Shown: positions 16,500-25,920, numbered from the stretch's first letter. The stretch: 53,717 nt of DNA from a bacterium (GCA_006226965.1 SBGQ01000019.1:1-53717), one strand, 5' to 3'. Translations and numbers: made by a program. Notes: generated by a model from the sequence alone, not told the origin.

Positions 16500-17933
16500 A
16501 TGAGTATTCTAGATCGTCGCACAAAAATTGTTTGTACAATCGGTCCTTCAACCAATACACGTGCAAAAATAAAAGAACTTGTTTTATCCGGAATGAACGT
16601 AGCGCGTTTGAATTTTTCTCATGGCTCACATCAGGATCATGCAGCCGTTATCGAGGCTATTAGAAGTGTTTCTGCAGAATTAAGTTACAATATTCCGATT
16701 CTGATGGACTTACAAGGTCCGAAAATTCGTGTAGGAAAAATGACTGATGACGGGCAAACCCTCGTTGAAGGCAGCTACGTAACCATTACTCCTGAGGATG
16801 TACTTGGTACTCCGGAGATAATACCCATTGATTTTCCCAACTTGGTTGAAGATGCCGAAGAAGGCGACGTTATCTTAATGGATGATGGTTTATTAGAACT
16901 ACGTATCGTTAAAAAAATGGACAGAAGCTTACAAGCGGTTGTAGTTGTTGGCGGTTTATTGAAACCAAGAAAAGGGGTAAACCTTCCAAATGTTAAAATC
17001 ACCATTTCATCACTTACAGAAAAAGATATCGAAGATTTAGACTTCGGATTAAGCCAAGGTGTTGATTTTGTTGCCCTTTCGTTTGTACGTCACCCACGCG
17101 ATGTACAGGAATTGGCTTCCAGAATTCGTGCTAAAGGAAGTAATGCAGCAATTATATCAAAAATCGAAAAACCGGAAGCACTCGACTACATAGACGATAT
17201 TATTGAAGAAAGTGACGGCATTATGGTTGCTCGAGGCGACCTTGGTATCGAAATTCCGAACGAACGTGTTCCGCTTGTTCAAAAAATGATTATTGATAAA
17301 TGTAAAGCCGCAGGAAAACCGGTTATTACCGCTACTCAAATGTTGGATTCTATGATTAACAATCCAAGACCTACTCGCGCAGAGAGCTCCGACGTTGCTA
17401 ACGCAGTACTAGACGGAACCGATGCCGTAATGCTTTCAGGTGAATCAGCATCAGGTAAATATCCTTTTGAAGCGGTAAAAACAATGGCAAAAATCTGCAA
17501 AAATGTAGAACAAGGCACAGATCGCATTTATCATACTTTAGAATTTATTAAGCCGGACTGGCAAGACAAACAAGTTGTTGAATCTATTAGTTATGCATGT
17601 ATGCGAATGGCCAGTTTTGTTGATGCAAAATTAATTGCTGTTCTAACCCACTCAGGAACAACTGCAAAACGTATTGCCAAATACCGCCCGAAAGTCCCAA
17701 TTTTAGCCTATGCAGAAAATTTAGAAGTACGCAGACAATTGAATTTAGTATGGGGCGTTAAGTCGGTAAAAATTGACGAACTTTTTGACACAGATACCAG
17801 CGTTCAAGTTATGGAGCAATATTTAAAAGACAGCGGTTTGGTTAGTAAAGGCGACCGTGTTATTATTGCTACCGGTATGCCGATGTCAGAAAAAGGGCGT
17901 ACCAATATGCTAAAGGTTGCCACAATCAATTAA
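16500..17933 (+). CDS. pyk: pyruvate kinase
   Basis: A 477-residue pyruvate kinase, which converts phosphoenolpyruvate and ADP to pyruvate and ATP. The N-terminal 'RRTKIVCTIGPSTNT', 'MNVARLNFSHGSH' and 'LMDLQGPKIRVG' are the usual A/B-domain motifs. The active-site signature 'IISKIEKPEALDYIDDII' is followed by 'DGIMVARGDLGIEIP' and 'KPVITATQMLDSM'. The C-terminal regulatory domain ends 'IIATGMPMSEKGRTNMLKV'. The protein is cytoplasmic and acts in glycolysis. The TPR lipoprotein gene begins 3 nt after the stop, so the two are likely one transcript. There is no Shine-Dalgarno, which is normal for this group. Confidence 0.97.
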   Translation: MSILDRRTKIVCTIGPSTNTRAKIKELVLSGMNVARLNFSHGSHQDHAAVIEAIRSVSAELSYNIPILMDLQGPKIRVGKMTDDGQTLVEGSYVTITPEDVLGTPEIIPIDFPNLVEDAEEGDVILMDDGLLELRIVKKMDRSLQAVVVVGGLLKPRKGVNLPNVKITISSLTEKDIEDLDFGLSQGVDFVALSFVRHPRDVQELASRIRAKGSNAAIISKIEKPEALDYIDDIIEESDGIMVARGDLGIEIPNERVPLVQKMIIDKCKAAGKPVITATQMLDSMINNPRPTRAESSDVANAVLDGTDAVMLSGESASGKYPFEAVKTMAKICKNVEQGTDRIYHTLEFIKPDWQDKQVVESISYACMRMASFVDAKLIAVLTHSGTTAKRIAKYRPKVPILAYAENLEVRRQLNLVWGVKSVKIDELFDTDTSVQVMEQYLKDSGLVSKGDRVIIATGMPMSEKGRTNMLKVATIN

Positions 17934-17936
17934 TTC

Positions 17937-20408
17937 ATGCAGGTTATAAAAAGCCGTTTCGTTATCATTTTATTGAGTTTGACTGCACTTTCATGCAGTA
18001 CAATTAAAGACGAATGGGGCAACTTTACGGCTTATTATAACACCTTTTATAACGCCAAGACCTACTATCAAAAAGGTTACGATGCCATTGTTAAAGCTCA
18101 GGAACAAATCAATTCTGAGAAGCTAATCAGAGTAACAGAAACTCCATCTAAAGCAGGTTTCATCGAGTTTGACAAATCGATTGATAAAAGTGCTAAAATT
18201 CTTCGTGAATATGATAAAACAAAGTGGGTTGATGACGCTCTTCTGCTGATTGGAAAATCCTATTACTTTCAGGTAAACTATTTTTCAGCAGAAGAAAAGT
18301 TCGTAGAGTTATATGAAAACACTACTGACAAACGTCTGATTCAACTTGCCGTTTATTGGAATGCCAGAGCCAAATTTGAGCTTCGTCAGTACGAAGAAAC
18401 ATTAGAGTTTATTGACAATGAACTCTCTGCCCTTAATCGTGTTTGGGATAAAAAAATATTAGCTGAAATTCGATTGGTAGAAGCTGAAACCTATGTGAAA
18501 CTCGAAAACTTCGACAAAGCCACCGAATTGCTTCATCAGTCCATTAAAGACTTAGATAATAAACAATACGAAGCAAGAGCATGGTTCCTGCTTGGCCAAT
18601 TAGAAGAAAAGCTCGGAAATACAAGAGAATCGTTAAACGCTTATTCTAATGTTGCCCGCAATACAAATGATTATAACTTAGTACTCATATCAAAAAGAAA
18701 ACAGGCTGAGATAGCACGAAATACTGGAAAATTAAAAGAATCGCTTGCCTTGTATAACGGGATGTTAAGCGACGATAAAAACTACGACATCTATTACGAT
18801 TTGCTCTATGAAGTCGGGAAAATTGCTGAATTACAAGGCAATTATTCAAAAGCAGAAAGTATCTATAAAGAAGTACTCTATAATAAAATTAAACAACCTA
18901 CTAAAGAAACTGCCGCGAAAACGCATTATGGGTTAGCTCAAATACAACTCAATGCTTATAAAAATCTTACTAAAGCAGCGGCTTATTTTGATACATCAAG
19001 TGTACGCTCTAATGGGTCGGAAGCTTTACCTGAAGATTTTGACGCCCCAATACTAGCCAAAGCCTATGGCGAATATGCACGCTTAGAAAAAAAACGTGTG
19101 CGTTATGACAGTTTGTTACACCTATCAACATTAACTACCGCAGAACTGGACTCTGTTATAGAAAAACTAAAAGAGCAAAAAAAAGCAGAGTATGAGGCTA
19201 TTTTAAAGAAGCAAGATGAAATAAGCTCTTCAATGATTAATGCAAGTGCCGGAAACGCATCGAACCAACAAAATCTAGATGAGAGCAATTCTGCTCAGAA
19301 CGGATTTTTAAACTATAAAAATCAAGTGTTGGTACAACAAGCAAGAGACCAGTTTATGGCTATATGGGGAAATAGACCATTAGCCGATAACTGGAGAAGA
19401 CAGGATGCCATCAAGAACATCAATTTAGGAACTCAATCAAGCAAAAACCAACAAAAAACTGGTAATGCAAGTGGTGCTAAAGAAACTCTGCTTGCTTTGA
19501 AAATTGATTTAAATGAAATTCCCAAAGACTCGGCAAAAAAAGCTGATATGAAAGAGCAGTTATCGAAAACGCTGTATGAAATGGGTAATGTGTTTTATTT
19601 AAATCTGAGTGAAGCCGATTCCGCGAAACGTTATTATGAACGTATTCTAAATGAATTCCCTAGCAGTTCTGTATATATTCAAACTCAGTATACCTATTCT
19701 GAATTACTAGCTGAGTTTGGCAACTCTAATGAAGCATTTGAAATCGCAAAAGACATTCATACAAAACACCCAAAAAGCATTTTTGCCAGCACGCTTCGCA
19801 ATAAATATGATGCATTAGTTGATACCAGTTCTTCCGAAATCAAAGAATCGAATGATGTAATTCTTGCAAAACAATTAAACGAAGCTGAACAATTAAACGG
19901 TACTGAAAAAGCTGAAAGGCTAAAAGCCATAGCAAAAGAGGCGTCTTCTCCACAAATTGTATCCAAATTATTATCGGAGGCGGCACTCACATATATAGAA
20001 CTAGCCAGAACTACTACAGACTTTGACCAAAAAAATGCTATTTACATACAATTGAAAAATGATTGGGAGTCAATGTATACTACGTTTAACCTACAAAAAG
20101 ATAGTTTACGTGTTCAATTAAACGATTCTTTAAAGGGTGTAGACTCAATTCGTTACTTTACTATCAAACAAATCGTCGACTCGACACTAGTAAAACCTGC
20201 GTTTAATGAAGAGTTTCCTTTTGTTGGTTCATTATGGGATAGTACTCGAGTGGTTTTTCAACTGCTTAAAACAAAATATTCGAACTCTAAAGAAACAAAA
20301 AGGTTTGATAAACTCATTCAAGAGATTCAGTTACCGGCTGCTTTAAAAGAGAAAAAAGTTGCCCCGGAAATGAAAAGTGATTCACTCCAATCTGGAATTA
20401 AACCCTAG
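17937..20408 (+). CDS. TPR lipoprotein, PorW/SprE-like
   Basis: An 823-residue lipoprotein: signal MQVIKSRFVIILLSLTALSC with the lipobox Cys at 20. 'NFTAYYNTFYNAKTYYQKG', just after it, resembles the start of PorW/SprE proteins, which are outer-membrane-anchored TPR components needed for type IX secretion and gliding. Many TPR-like helix pairs follow: 'KWVDDALLLIGKSYYFQ', 'EARAWFLLGQLEEKLGNT', 'YYDLLYEVGKIAELQGNY', and a second block at ~540-620 with 'YERILNEFPSSSVY'. The last third is charged and helical. A C-terminally sorted protein at 51463 fits a T9SS host. The assignment to PorW/SprE is by resemblance only. The stop overlaps the convergent ytxJ stop by 4 bp. Confidence 0.75.
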   Translation: MQVIKSRFVIILLSLTALSCSTIKDEWGNFTAYYNTFYNAKTYYQKGYDAIVKAQEQINSEKLIRVTETPSKAGFIEFDKSIDKSAKILREYDKTKWVDDALLLIGKSYYFQVNYFSAEEKFVELYENTTDKRLIQLAVYWNARAKFELRQYEETLEFIDNELSALNRVWDKKILAEIRLVEAETYVKLENFDKATELLHQSIKDLDNKQYEARAWFLLGQLEEKLGNTRESLNAYSNVARNTNDYNLVLISKRKQAEIARNTGKLKESLALYNGMLSDDKNYDIYYDLLYEVGKIAELQGNYSKAESIYKEVLYNKIKQPTKETAAKTHYGLAQIQLNAYKNLTKAAAYFDTSSVRSNGSEALPEDFDAPILAKAYGEYARLEKKRVRYDSLLHLSTLTTAELDSVIEKLKEQKKAEYEAILKKQDEISSSMINASAGNASNQQNLDESNSAQNGFLNYKNQVLVQQARDQFMAIWGNRPLADNWRRQDAIKNINLGTQSSKNQQKTGNASGAKETLLALKIDLNEIPKDSAKKADMKEQLSKTLYEMGNVFYLNLSEADSAKRYYERILNEFPSSSVYIQTQYTYSELLAEFGNSNEAFEIAKDIHTKHPKSIFASTLRNKYDALVDTSSSEIKESNDVILAKQLNEAEQLNGTEKAERLKAIAKEASSPQIVSKLLSEAALTYIELARTTTDFDQKNAIYIQLKNDWESMYTTFNLQKDSLRVQLNDSLKGVDSIRYFTIKQIVDSTLVKPAFNEEFPFVGSLWDSTRVVFQLLKTKYSNSKETKRFDKLIQEIQLPAALKEKKVAPEMKSDSLQSGIKP

Positions 20409-20755
20409 TATCCAACTTGCTGTTTGATATCAATCAGTATTTTCTCTTTTCTTATTGCACTATGGGAGTAATTTAGTATTGCCTCACCTTTATTTATAAA
20501 CAACACTTGCGGCGACTCGTGGCGAACCTGCAATTTATCAGCAATTGCCATTGATACAGCGCGATTGGAAATCACATCTATCATAAAGATTTTAAGGGAG
20601 TCAGGCAGTGACTCATTCATCACTGCCTGTAATTCCAAATAGGCACGATAACTTACCGGGCACATCGTTGAATGTTTATAAATCAAACAAATATGCGTGT
20701 TTGATGCTTCTAGCGCATTCTGTAAATCATCGGCTGTAGTAATCTGATGAAGCAT
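20405..20755 (-). CDS. ytxJ: monothiol bacilliredoxin YtxJ/BrxC-like
   Basis: A 116-residue thioredoxin-fold protein. 'IYKHSTMCPVSYRAYLEL' carries the single conserved Cys at 32 in a TMCPVS variant of the family's TCPIS site. 'RHESPQVLFINKGEAI' holds the cis-Pro region. YtxJ/BrxC proteins remove bacillithiol from S-bacillithiolated proteins, so the organism probably makes bacillithiol. It overlaps the convergent TPR lipoprotein gene by 4 bp and follows yciO after 7 nt. Confidence 0.88.
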   Translation of the reverse strand: MLHQITTADDLQNALEASNTHICLIYKHSTMCPVSYRAYLELQAVMNESLPDSLKIFMIDVISNRAVSMAIADKLQVRHESPQVLFINKGEAILNYSHSAIRKEKILIDIKQQVGY

Positions 20756-20762
20756 CTGTTAC

Positions 20763-21428
20763 CTAGACTTCGACTTCTCTTCCGAGTTGAGCCAATACTT
20801 CTTCTACTTGCTCATAGCCAATTCCTTTTCGGACAATAACAGGATTATCACTAGTTAAATCTATGACAGTTGATTCTTGAACAGATAAATCTTGTTGATC
20901 ATCAATAATTACATCAACAAATTTTTCCATACTTTGAATGAGCTCTTCTCTATCGAGATATAATTTTTCTTTCCCGTTCCAATCAGGCAGTTTTGCTGTT
21001 GTAGCTATAATAGGACCGCCTAATTCGGCTATTAACTTCTGGCAAATCGGATAATCCGGCACGCGAAAACCAACCGTTTTACGCTTTGGGTGTACAATTA
21101 ACTTCGGCAACTCTTTAGTAGCCGGAAGAATAAATGTATATGGACCGGGAATTAATTTTTTTACGATTTTGAAATTATCATCTCGTAAATGAGCAAACTT
21201 TGAAATCCCAGTCAACGAATCACATAGAAGGGTCAACAAATGGCTATCGTCTAATTTCCGGATAGCTCTAATCTGATCGATTCCTTTTTTGTTAGAATAA
21301 ACACAACCGATTGCATATTGTGTATCTGTCGGGAATACAGCTACTTTTCCGGATTTAAGTGCGTCAGCAACTTCAAAAATTCGCTTTTGATGAGGTGTAA
21401 TTGGGTGGATTTTTACTTTATCAGCCAT
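20763..21428 (-). CDS. yciO: YciO-type Sua5/YrdC-family protein
   Basis: A 221-residue protein with the YrdC fold. The YciO-like landmarks are 'VAVFPTDTQYAIGC', 'IRAIRKLDDSHLLTLLCDSL', 'IPGPYTFILPATKELPK', 'HPKRKTVGFRVPDYPIC' and 'STVIDLTSDNPVIVRKGIG'. Sua5/TsaC enzymes make threonylcarbamoyl-AMP for the t6A modification of tRNA. The YciO branch has the same fold but its role is less certain. Because 'RKTVGFRVP' and the C-terminal arrangement match E. coli YciO better than TsaC, I do not call it tsaC. AAGGAG 6 nt before the ATG fixes the start. It is cotranscribed with ytxJ. Confidence 0.85.
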   Translation of the reverse strand: MADKVKIHPITPHQKRIFEVADALKSGKVAVFPTDTQYAIGCVYSNKKGIDQIRAIRKLDDSHLLTLLCDSLTGISKFAHLRDDNFKIVKKLIPGPYTFILPATKELPKLIVHPKRKTVGFRVPDYPICQKLIAELGGPIIATTAKLPDWNGKEKLYLDREELIQSMEKFVDVIIDDQQDLSVQESTVIDLTSDNPVIVRKGIGYEQVEEVLAQLGREVEV

Positions 21429-21502
21429 AGTAACTCCTTAAAATCAGTGTGTCTAAACCAATTGGCTTAAGCCGTTTAGCTGATATTATAAAAATCCGTC
21501 TT

Positions 21503-21520
21503 AATTAGTATCTACTAATT
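21503..21520. repeat. near-perfect palindrome between DUF420 gene and yciO
   Basis: AATTAGTA (21503-21510) and TACTAATT (21513-21520) are separated by 2 nt. The tiny spacer makes it look more like a protein-binding palindrome than a hairpin. It lies 16 nt after the DUF420 stop and 75 nt before yciO. Confidence 0.35.
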
Positions 21521-21535
21521 TTAAGATTTACAATT

Positions 21536-21970
21536 CTATCCTAATAAATCGTAACTACCGGTAAAGTGCATAAATAAATAGATAATAACTCCGGTTACGG
21601 ATACATACATCCAAAGTGGCCAAGTTATTTTTGCAATTTTTCTGTGTAAAACAAAATTCTTTTTAATGGCTCTTGTAAGAGTCAGTAAAATCATAGGCAC
21701 AATTGCTGCCGCTAAAATAATATGTGTAATTAAGATGGTGAAATAAATCGGACGAATTAATCCTTCACCCATAAACTTCACAGAGCCCACTTGATAATGA
21801 AAAACGAGGTAGTTAATCAAGAACAACCCTGAAACTGAAAATGCAGCCCACATTACTTTTTGGTGTTGTTCCTTTTTCCCGGATTTAATCAGAATAAATC
21901 CGATAGTTAATAGAATAGTTGCGATAAAGTTTAAAATTGAATTAATAAGGGGTAAGTGAATCAATTCCAT
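21536..21970 (-). CDS. DUF420 membrane protein, possible oxidase assembly factor
   Basis: A 144-residue protein with four to five membrane segments and conserved-looking His residues: 'KEQHQKVMWAAF', 'INYLVFHYQVG', 'ITHIILAAAIVP' and 'FVLHRKIAKITWPLWMYV'. These are DUF420 features. The Staphylococcus member CtaM is needed for assembly of heme-copper oxidase, and here the gene is divergent from a cytochrome island. It has its own -7 element at 22032-22039, identical over 12 bases to the one for actA. Role in the caa3 or ACIII pathway is inferred from family and position. Confidence 0.83.
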   Translation of the reverse strand: MELIHLPLINSILNFIATILLTIGFILIKSGKKEQHQKVMWAAFSVSGLFLINYLVFHYQVGSVKFMGEGLIRPIYFTILITHIILAAAIVPMILLTLTRAIKKNFVLHRKIAKITWPLWMYVSVTGVIIYLFMHFTGSYDLLG

Positions 21971-22031
21971 CGGGTAAAAATTTATTTCAATTAAATGAAT
22001 ATGAAGATTTATACATTACATTTCGACGGGA

Positions 22032-22039
22032 CAAATATA
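22032..22039 (-). promoter_or_regulatory. -7 element of the DUF420 gene
   Basis: Minus-strand TATATTTG followed by TCCC lies about 62 nt before the ATG at 21970. The 12-base string TATATTTGTCCC is repeated on the plus strand for actA at 22110-22121. Confidence 0.6.
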
Positions 22040-22109
22040 GTCAGAATGATTCGCAATTTAGATTCTTTTTAAATAGAAAAAATGCTATTAAATGAGTAAA
22101 AATGTGCCT

Positions 22110-22117
22110 TATATTTG
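22110..22117 (+). promoter_or_regulatory. -7 element of the act/cox operon
   Basis: TATATTTG followed by TCCC is a full match to the TAnnTTTG consensus, 73 nt before the actA ATG at 22191. With the divergent copy at 22032-22039 it makes a symmetrical two-promoter region. Confidence 0.6.
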
Positions 22118-22190
22118 TCCCCTGAACGGTTTGGGCGGGTCAAATCGCCGTAAATTCCTGTTTTTATTTAAAGTAATCTAGCAAAATTGT

Positions 22191-22838
22191 ATGTCACAAC
22201 TATTCCCTAAATGGGCGAATAAGATACCCTTGCAATTGCAAATCGCACTTGCTGTAAAACTCATTGCTATAGTTTTTGGTGTTACGTATTTCTTTTCACC
22301 AAAATTTACTGATGTAGGATATGCACCTGAACAAGTAGTTCCATATAGCCACAGACTTCATGTTGGCCAACTTGGAATCGATTGCCAGTACTGCCACACT
22401 ACAGTAAAGGTTTCAGCTAAAGCGGCTATCCCTCCTACTGCAACTTGTATGAACTGCCACAGCCAGATTAAACCTGATTCACCAAAACTTGAAAAAGTTC
22501 GTGAAAGCTGGGCAAACGATGTTCCTGTAGAATGGACTCGTGTTCATATGTTACCCGACTATGCAATGTTCAACCACAGCGCGCATATTAATGTGGGCGT
22601 AGGTTGTGAAAGTTGCCATGGCAGAGTTGACAGAATGGAAGTTGTGACACAAAAACAACCTTTAAGTATGAGCTGGTGTATTGATTGCCACAGAAACCCT
22701 GCTCCAAATCTCCGTCCTGTATCAGAGGTTACCACCATGGGGTGGACCGCACCTGAGAATCCGCAGGCTTTCGGTGAAAAGATTATCAAAGCAAAAAATA
22801 TTCACGCCCCAACCTATTGCAACGGTTGTCACTATTAA
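22191..22838 (+). CDS. actA: ACIII subunit ActA, pentaheme cytochrome c
   Basis: A 215-residue cytochrome with five CxxCH heme c sites, at residues 65-69, 86-90, 139-143, 163-167 and 210-214. One N-terminal membrane segment (about 16-36) anchors it. Pentaheme ActA is the electron exit side of alternative complex III, a quinol:cytochrome c/oxidase oxidoreductase with no relation to bc1. It is the first gene of actABCDEF. A TATATTTG promoter element lies 73 nt upstream. Length and heme number fit the Rhodothermus and Flavobacterium subunits. Confidence 0.93.
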   Translation: MSQLFPKWANKIPLQLQIALAVKLIAIVFGVTYFFSPKFTDVGYAPEQVVPYSHRLHVGQLGIDCQYCHTTVKVSAKAAIPPTATCMNCHSQIKPDSPKLEKVRESWANDVPVEWTRVHMLPDYAMFNHSAHINVGVGCESCHGRVDRMEVVTQKQPLSMSWCIDCHRNPAPNLRPVSEVTTMGWTAPENPQAFGEKIIKAKNIHAPTYCNGCHY

Positions 22839-22859
22839 GAATTGATTGATACAAAGACT

Positions 22860-25800
22860 ATGAGTAAAACAATAGAAGGCAAAACATACTGGAGAAGTCT
22901 GAACGAACTTTCACAGACTAAAGAATACCAGCAATTCCTTCATCGTGAATTTCCAGAAAATGCCTCTGAATTAAACGACGGACAGTCACGACGTCATTTC
23001 TTAAAAATTATGGGGGCGTCTATCGCTCTTGCAGGTTTTGCAGCTTGTAGAAAACCTGTTCAAAAAATTCTTCCTTACACTAAACGTCCAGTAGAAGTAA
23101 TTCCGGGTAACCCGATTTATTACGCTTCTGCAATTCCTTTCCAAGGTAGCTTAACAGGCGTTTTAGTTCAGTCGAACGAAGGTCGTCCTACTAAAATTGA
23201 AGGAAATCCAGACCATCCGGCAAGTAAAGGCAGCACTTCAACTCACCATCAGGCAGCCATTTTAAATTTATACGACCCAGATCGTTCAAGAAAAATTACT
23301 CACAATGGTGAAGCAAAGACCGTTTCTGATTTAGCAGCTTTTATAAAAGCAAATGCAACGGCAGACAAAAAAGTAGTTTTCGTTAGTGAAGCATCAAGTT
23401 CATTAACATTAGCAGCTGTGAAAGCTAAATTGGGTAAGAAATTCAAAAACTTTACTTGGTTTACTTACGAACCATTTAATAGCTCGTCAGTTGAATCAGG
23501 TAACGAAATTGCATTTGGAACACGTTTAAGAACCATCAACTACTTAGATAAAGCAGAAGTAATTGTCAGTATTGATGATGATTTCTTAGGTTCAGCTGTA
23601 AACAGTGTAATTAATACTAAACGTTTTACTTCCGGTAGAAAATTATCAGACAGCAAAGGTTCATTAAATCGTTTATTAGCGGTTGAAAGTGCCCTAAGTT
23701 TAACCGGCTCAAACGCAGATGCTCGTTTCCAAGTAAAATCATCTGACTTAAATGCATTTGTATTCGCACTTGCCGCACAATTAGGTGTTGATTCTTTTAA
23801 AGGTTATTCAAACGATTTCAGCCAACACGAAGGTGTTGCTGCTTTAGCAAAAGAATTAAGTTCAGCTAAAGGAAAATCAGTTATCACTGGCGGTGTAACT
23901 CTTTCAAAAGAAGCTAATGCAGCTATAGCTTTAATAAACGAAGCCTTAGGTAATGTAAACAAGACTGTTTCTTACGTTAAAGCTGAGTCTTCCGGAGAAT
24001 CTACAGAAGCATTCAAAATGCTAGTTGATGATTTAAAGAAAAACGCAGCTGACTTATTAGTATTTGTTGGAACCAACCCTATTTACACTACCAATTCTGA
24101 TGTAGATGTTGAAGGTGCCATTAAAGCAGCAAAAAACACTTTACATTTAAGTGATTATGTTGATGAAACCAGCAAGTTATGCGCTTGGAACATAAATAAA
24201 GCTCATTTCTTAGAAACTTGGAGTGATGGTCGTGGATTTGAAGGTGAAGAATCTATTATTCAACCTTTAATACAACCTTTATTCAGCGGATTAAGTGATA
24301 TTGAATTTGCCAATCTTTTTGTTGATGGAAATTTCACTACCGGATATGAATTAGTTAAAGAAACCTGGAAATCTGCTCTTTCAACTAAAGAATGGGAAAA
24401 AGCATTGCACGATGGTATTTCACCAAAGGCATCTGCTTACAAAGCTGAAAAAGTTTCTGTTTCATCAAAAATTTCAACCGTATTAGCAAGCGCATTATCT
24501 GCTGCTAAAAAGTCTTCCGGTGATTCAGTTGAATTAGTAATTAAACCGGACGCAAAACTATTTGACGGTCGTTTTGCAAATAACGGTTGGTTACAAGAAT
24601 TACCAGACCCAATTTCAAAAATTACTTGGGATAACGTTGCGTTAATGAACACAGCTACTGCAAAAAAATTAGGTTTGCCAATAGTTGATTCAAACGCCAA
24701 TACTTATGAAAGCTATCAGAATATGGCACCTATGGTTACCATTTCTGCAAATGGTAAATCTATTGAAATGCCGGCTTGGATTTTGCCAGGTGTTGCTGAC
24801 AACAGCGTAACTGTAACTACCGGTTATGGTCGAAAAGGTGTAGGTAGAGTTGCATCAAGCTATGAATTCAGTGACTTTGAAATCGTTGGCTTCGATGTTA
24901 AAGGTATTCGCATAACAGGTTCTGAATTTGTAGTAAACAACGTTTCAGTAAGTGCAACAGGCAAAGAGTATAAAATTGCTTGTGTTCAAGACCACCACTC
25001 TATGGAAGGTCGTGCAATTGTACGTTTTGCTAATCTTGATGAATACAAAGAACAGCCTATGTTCGCGCCGGATATGGTTAAAACTCCAGGTGTGAAATCC
25101 GGCAAAATGTTCGCTGATCCATTATTCACAGAACAAAGTTTCCCTGAATATGAACCACAATGGGGTATGGCAATAGACTTGACTGCTTGTACAGGTTGTG
25201 GAGTTTGTACAATAGCATGTCAGGCTGAAAACAATATCCCTGTAATTGGTAAACGAGAAGTTAGCCGCGGACGTGAATTACACTGGATTCGTGTTGACCG
25301 TTATTTTGTAGGTGATGAGTCTAACCCGAGTGTTGTTTACCAGCCAATCCCTTGTATGCATTGCGAATTGGCTCCTTGTGAGCAAGTTTGTCCAGTGGCA
25401 GCGACCACACACAGTGATGACGGATTAAACCAAATGACTTACAACCGTTGTATTGGTACCCGTTATTGTGCTAACAACTGTCCATATAAAGTTCGTCGTT
25501 TCAACTTCTTTAACTACGCAAAAGAATATTTAACTACCGGTGATGATCCTGAAATCGTACAAATGGCAATGAATCCAGATGTTACGATTCGTTTCCGTGG
25601 GGTTATGGAAAAATGTACTTACTGTGTACAGCGTATTAATCGTGCAAAAATTGAAACCAAAAATGCAACGGGTGGCTCTGTTAAACCGACCGACGGAACA
25701 GTTGTTACTGCATGTCAACAAGCTTGTCCGGCTGATGCAATCTATTTTGGTGACATCAACGATGCAAACAGTAAAGTTGCTAAAATGAAGGCTAATGAGC

Positions 25801-25895
25801 GTAATTATCGTTTATTGGATGAGTTAAACACTCGCCCCAGAACTTCTTACTTAGCGAAAATCACTAACAAACCAGCTGACTTAGTAACAGCTTAA
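22860..25895 (+). CDS. actB: ACIII subunit ActB, molybdopterin-like fold with Fe-S clusters
   Basis: A 1011-residue ActB. The N-terminus 'YWRSLNELSQTKEYQQFLHRE' is the usual ACIII start, then SRRHFLK (43-49) and a hydrophobic stretch ending GFAAC (Cys 63), so both a Tat signal and a lipobox are present. The middle is the molybdopterin-oxidoreductase-like domain that lost its cofactor. The C-terminal third has the ferredoxin cysteines: 'CTGCGVCTIAC', 'CMHCELAPCEQVCP', 'CIGTRYCANNCP' and 'CTYCVQRI...ACPADAI', for three 4Fe-4S and one 3Fe-4S cluster. I start at ATG 22860; TTG at 22842 is unlikely. Confidence 0.94.
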   Translation: MSKTIEGKTYWRSLNELSQTKEYQQFLHREFPENASELNDGQSRRHFLKIMGASIALAGFAACRKPVQKILPYTKRPVEVIPGNPIYYASAIPFQGSLTGVLVQSNEGRPTKIEGNPDHPASKGSTSTHHQAAILNLYDPDRSRKITHNGEAKTVSDLAAFIKANATADKKVVFVSEASSSLTLAAVKAKLGKKFKNFTWFTYEPFNSSSVESGNEIAFGTRLRTINYLDKAEVIVSIDDDFLGSAVNSVINTKRFTSGRKLSDSKGSLNRLLAVESALSLTGSNADARFQVKSSDLNAFVFALAAQLGVDSFKGYSNDFSQHEGVAALAKELSSAKGKSVITGGVTLSKEANAAIALINEALGNVNKTVSYVKAESSGESTEAFKMLVDDLKKNAADLLVFVGTNPIYTTNSDVDVEGAIKAAKNTLHLSDYVDETSKLCAWNINKAHFLETWSDGRGFEGEESIIQPLIQPLFSGLSDIEFANLFVDGNFTTGYELVKETWKSALSTKEWEKALHDGISPKASAYKAEKVSVSSKISTVLASALSAAKKSSGDSVELVIKPDAKLFDGRFANNGWLQELPDPISKITWDNVALMNTATAKKLGLPIVDSNANTYESYQNMAPMVTISANGKSIEMPAWILPGVADNSVTVTTGYGRKGVGRVASSYEFSDFEIVGFDVKGIRITGSEFVVNNVSVSATGKEYKIACVQDHHSMEGRAIVRFANLDEYKEQPMFAPDMVKTPGVKSGKMFADPLFTEQSFPEYEPQWGMAIDLTACTGCGVCTIACQAENNIPVIGKREVSRGRELHWIRVDRYFVGDESNPSVVYQPIPCMHCELAPCEQVCPVAATTHSDDGLNQMTYNRCIGTRYCANNCPYKVRRFNFFNYAKEYLTTGDDPEIVQMAMNPDVTIRFRGVMEKCTYCVQRINRAKIETKNATGGSVKPTDGTVVTACQQACPADAIYFGDINDANSKVAKMKANERNYRLLDELNTRPRTSYLAKITNKPADLVTA

Positions 25896-25920
25896 GATTT
25901 TAACCACTTAGATTCGGAAA

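Noticed and set aside
20763-21428. Calling the YrdC-fold gene tsaC/sua5
   Set aside because: The landmark segments and length match YciO more closely, and t6A synthesis cannot be claimed from the fold alone.
22842-22859. TTG start 18 nt upstream of the actB ATG
   Set aside because: The ATG at 22860 gives the usual ActB N-terminus ahead of YWRSL; nothing supports the extra six codons.
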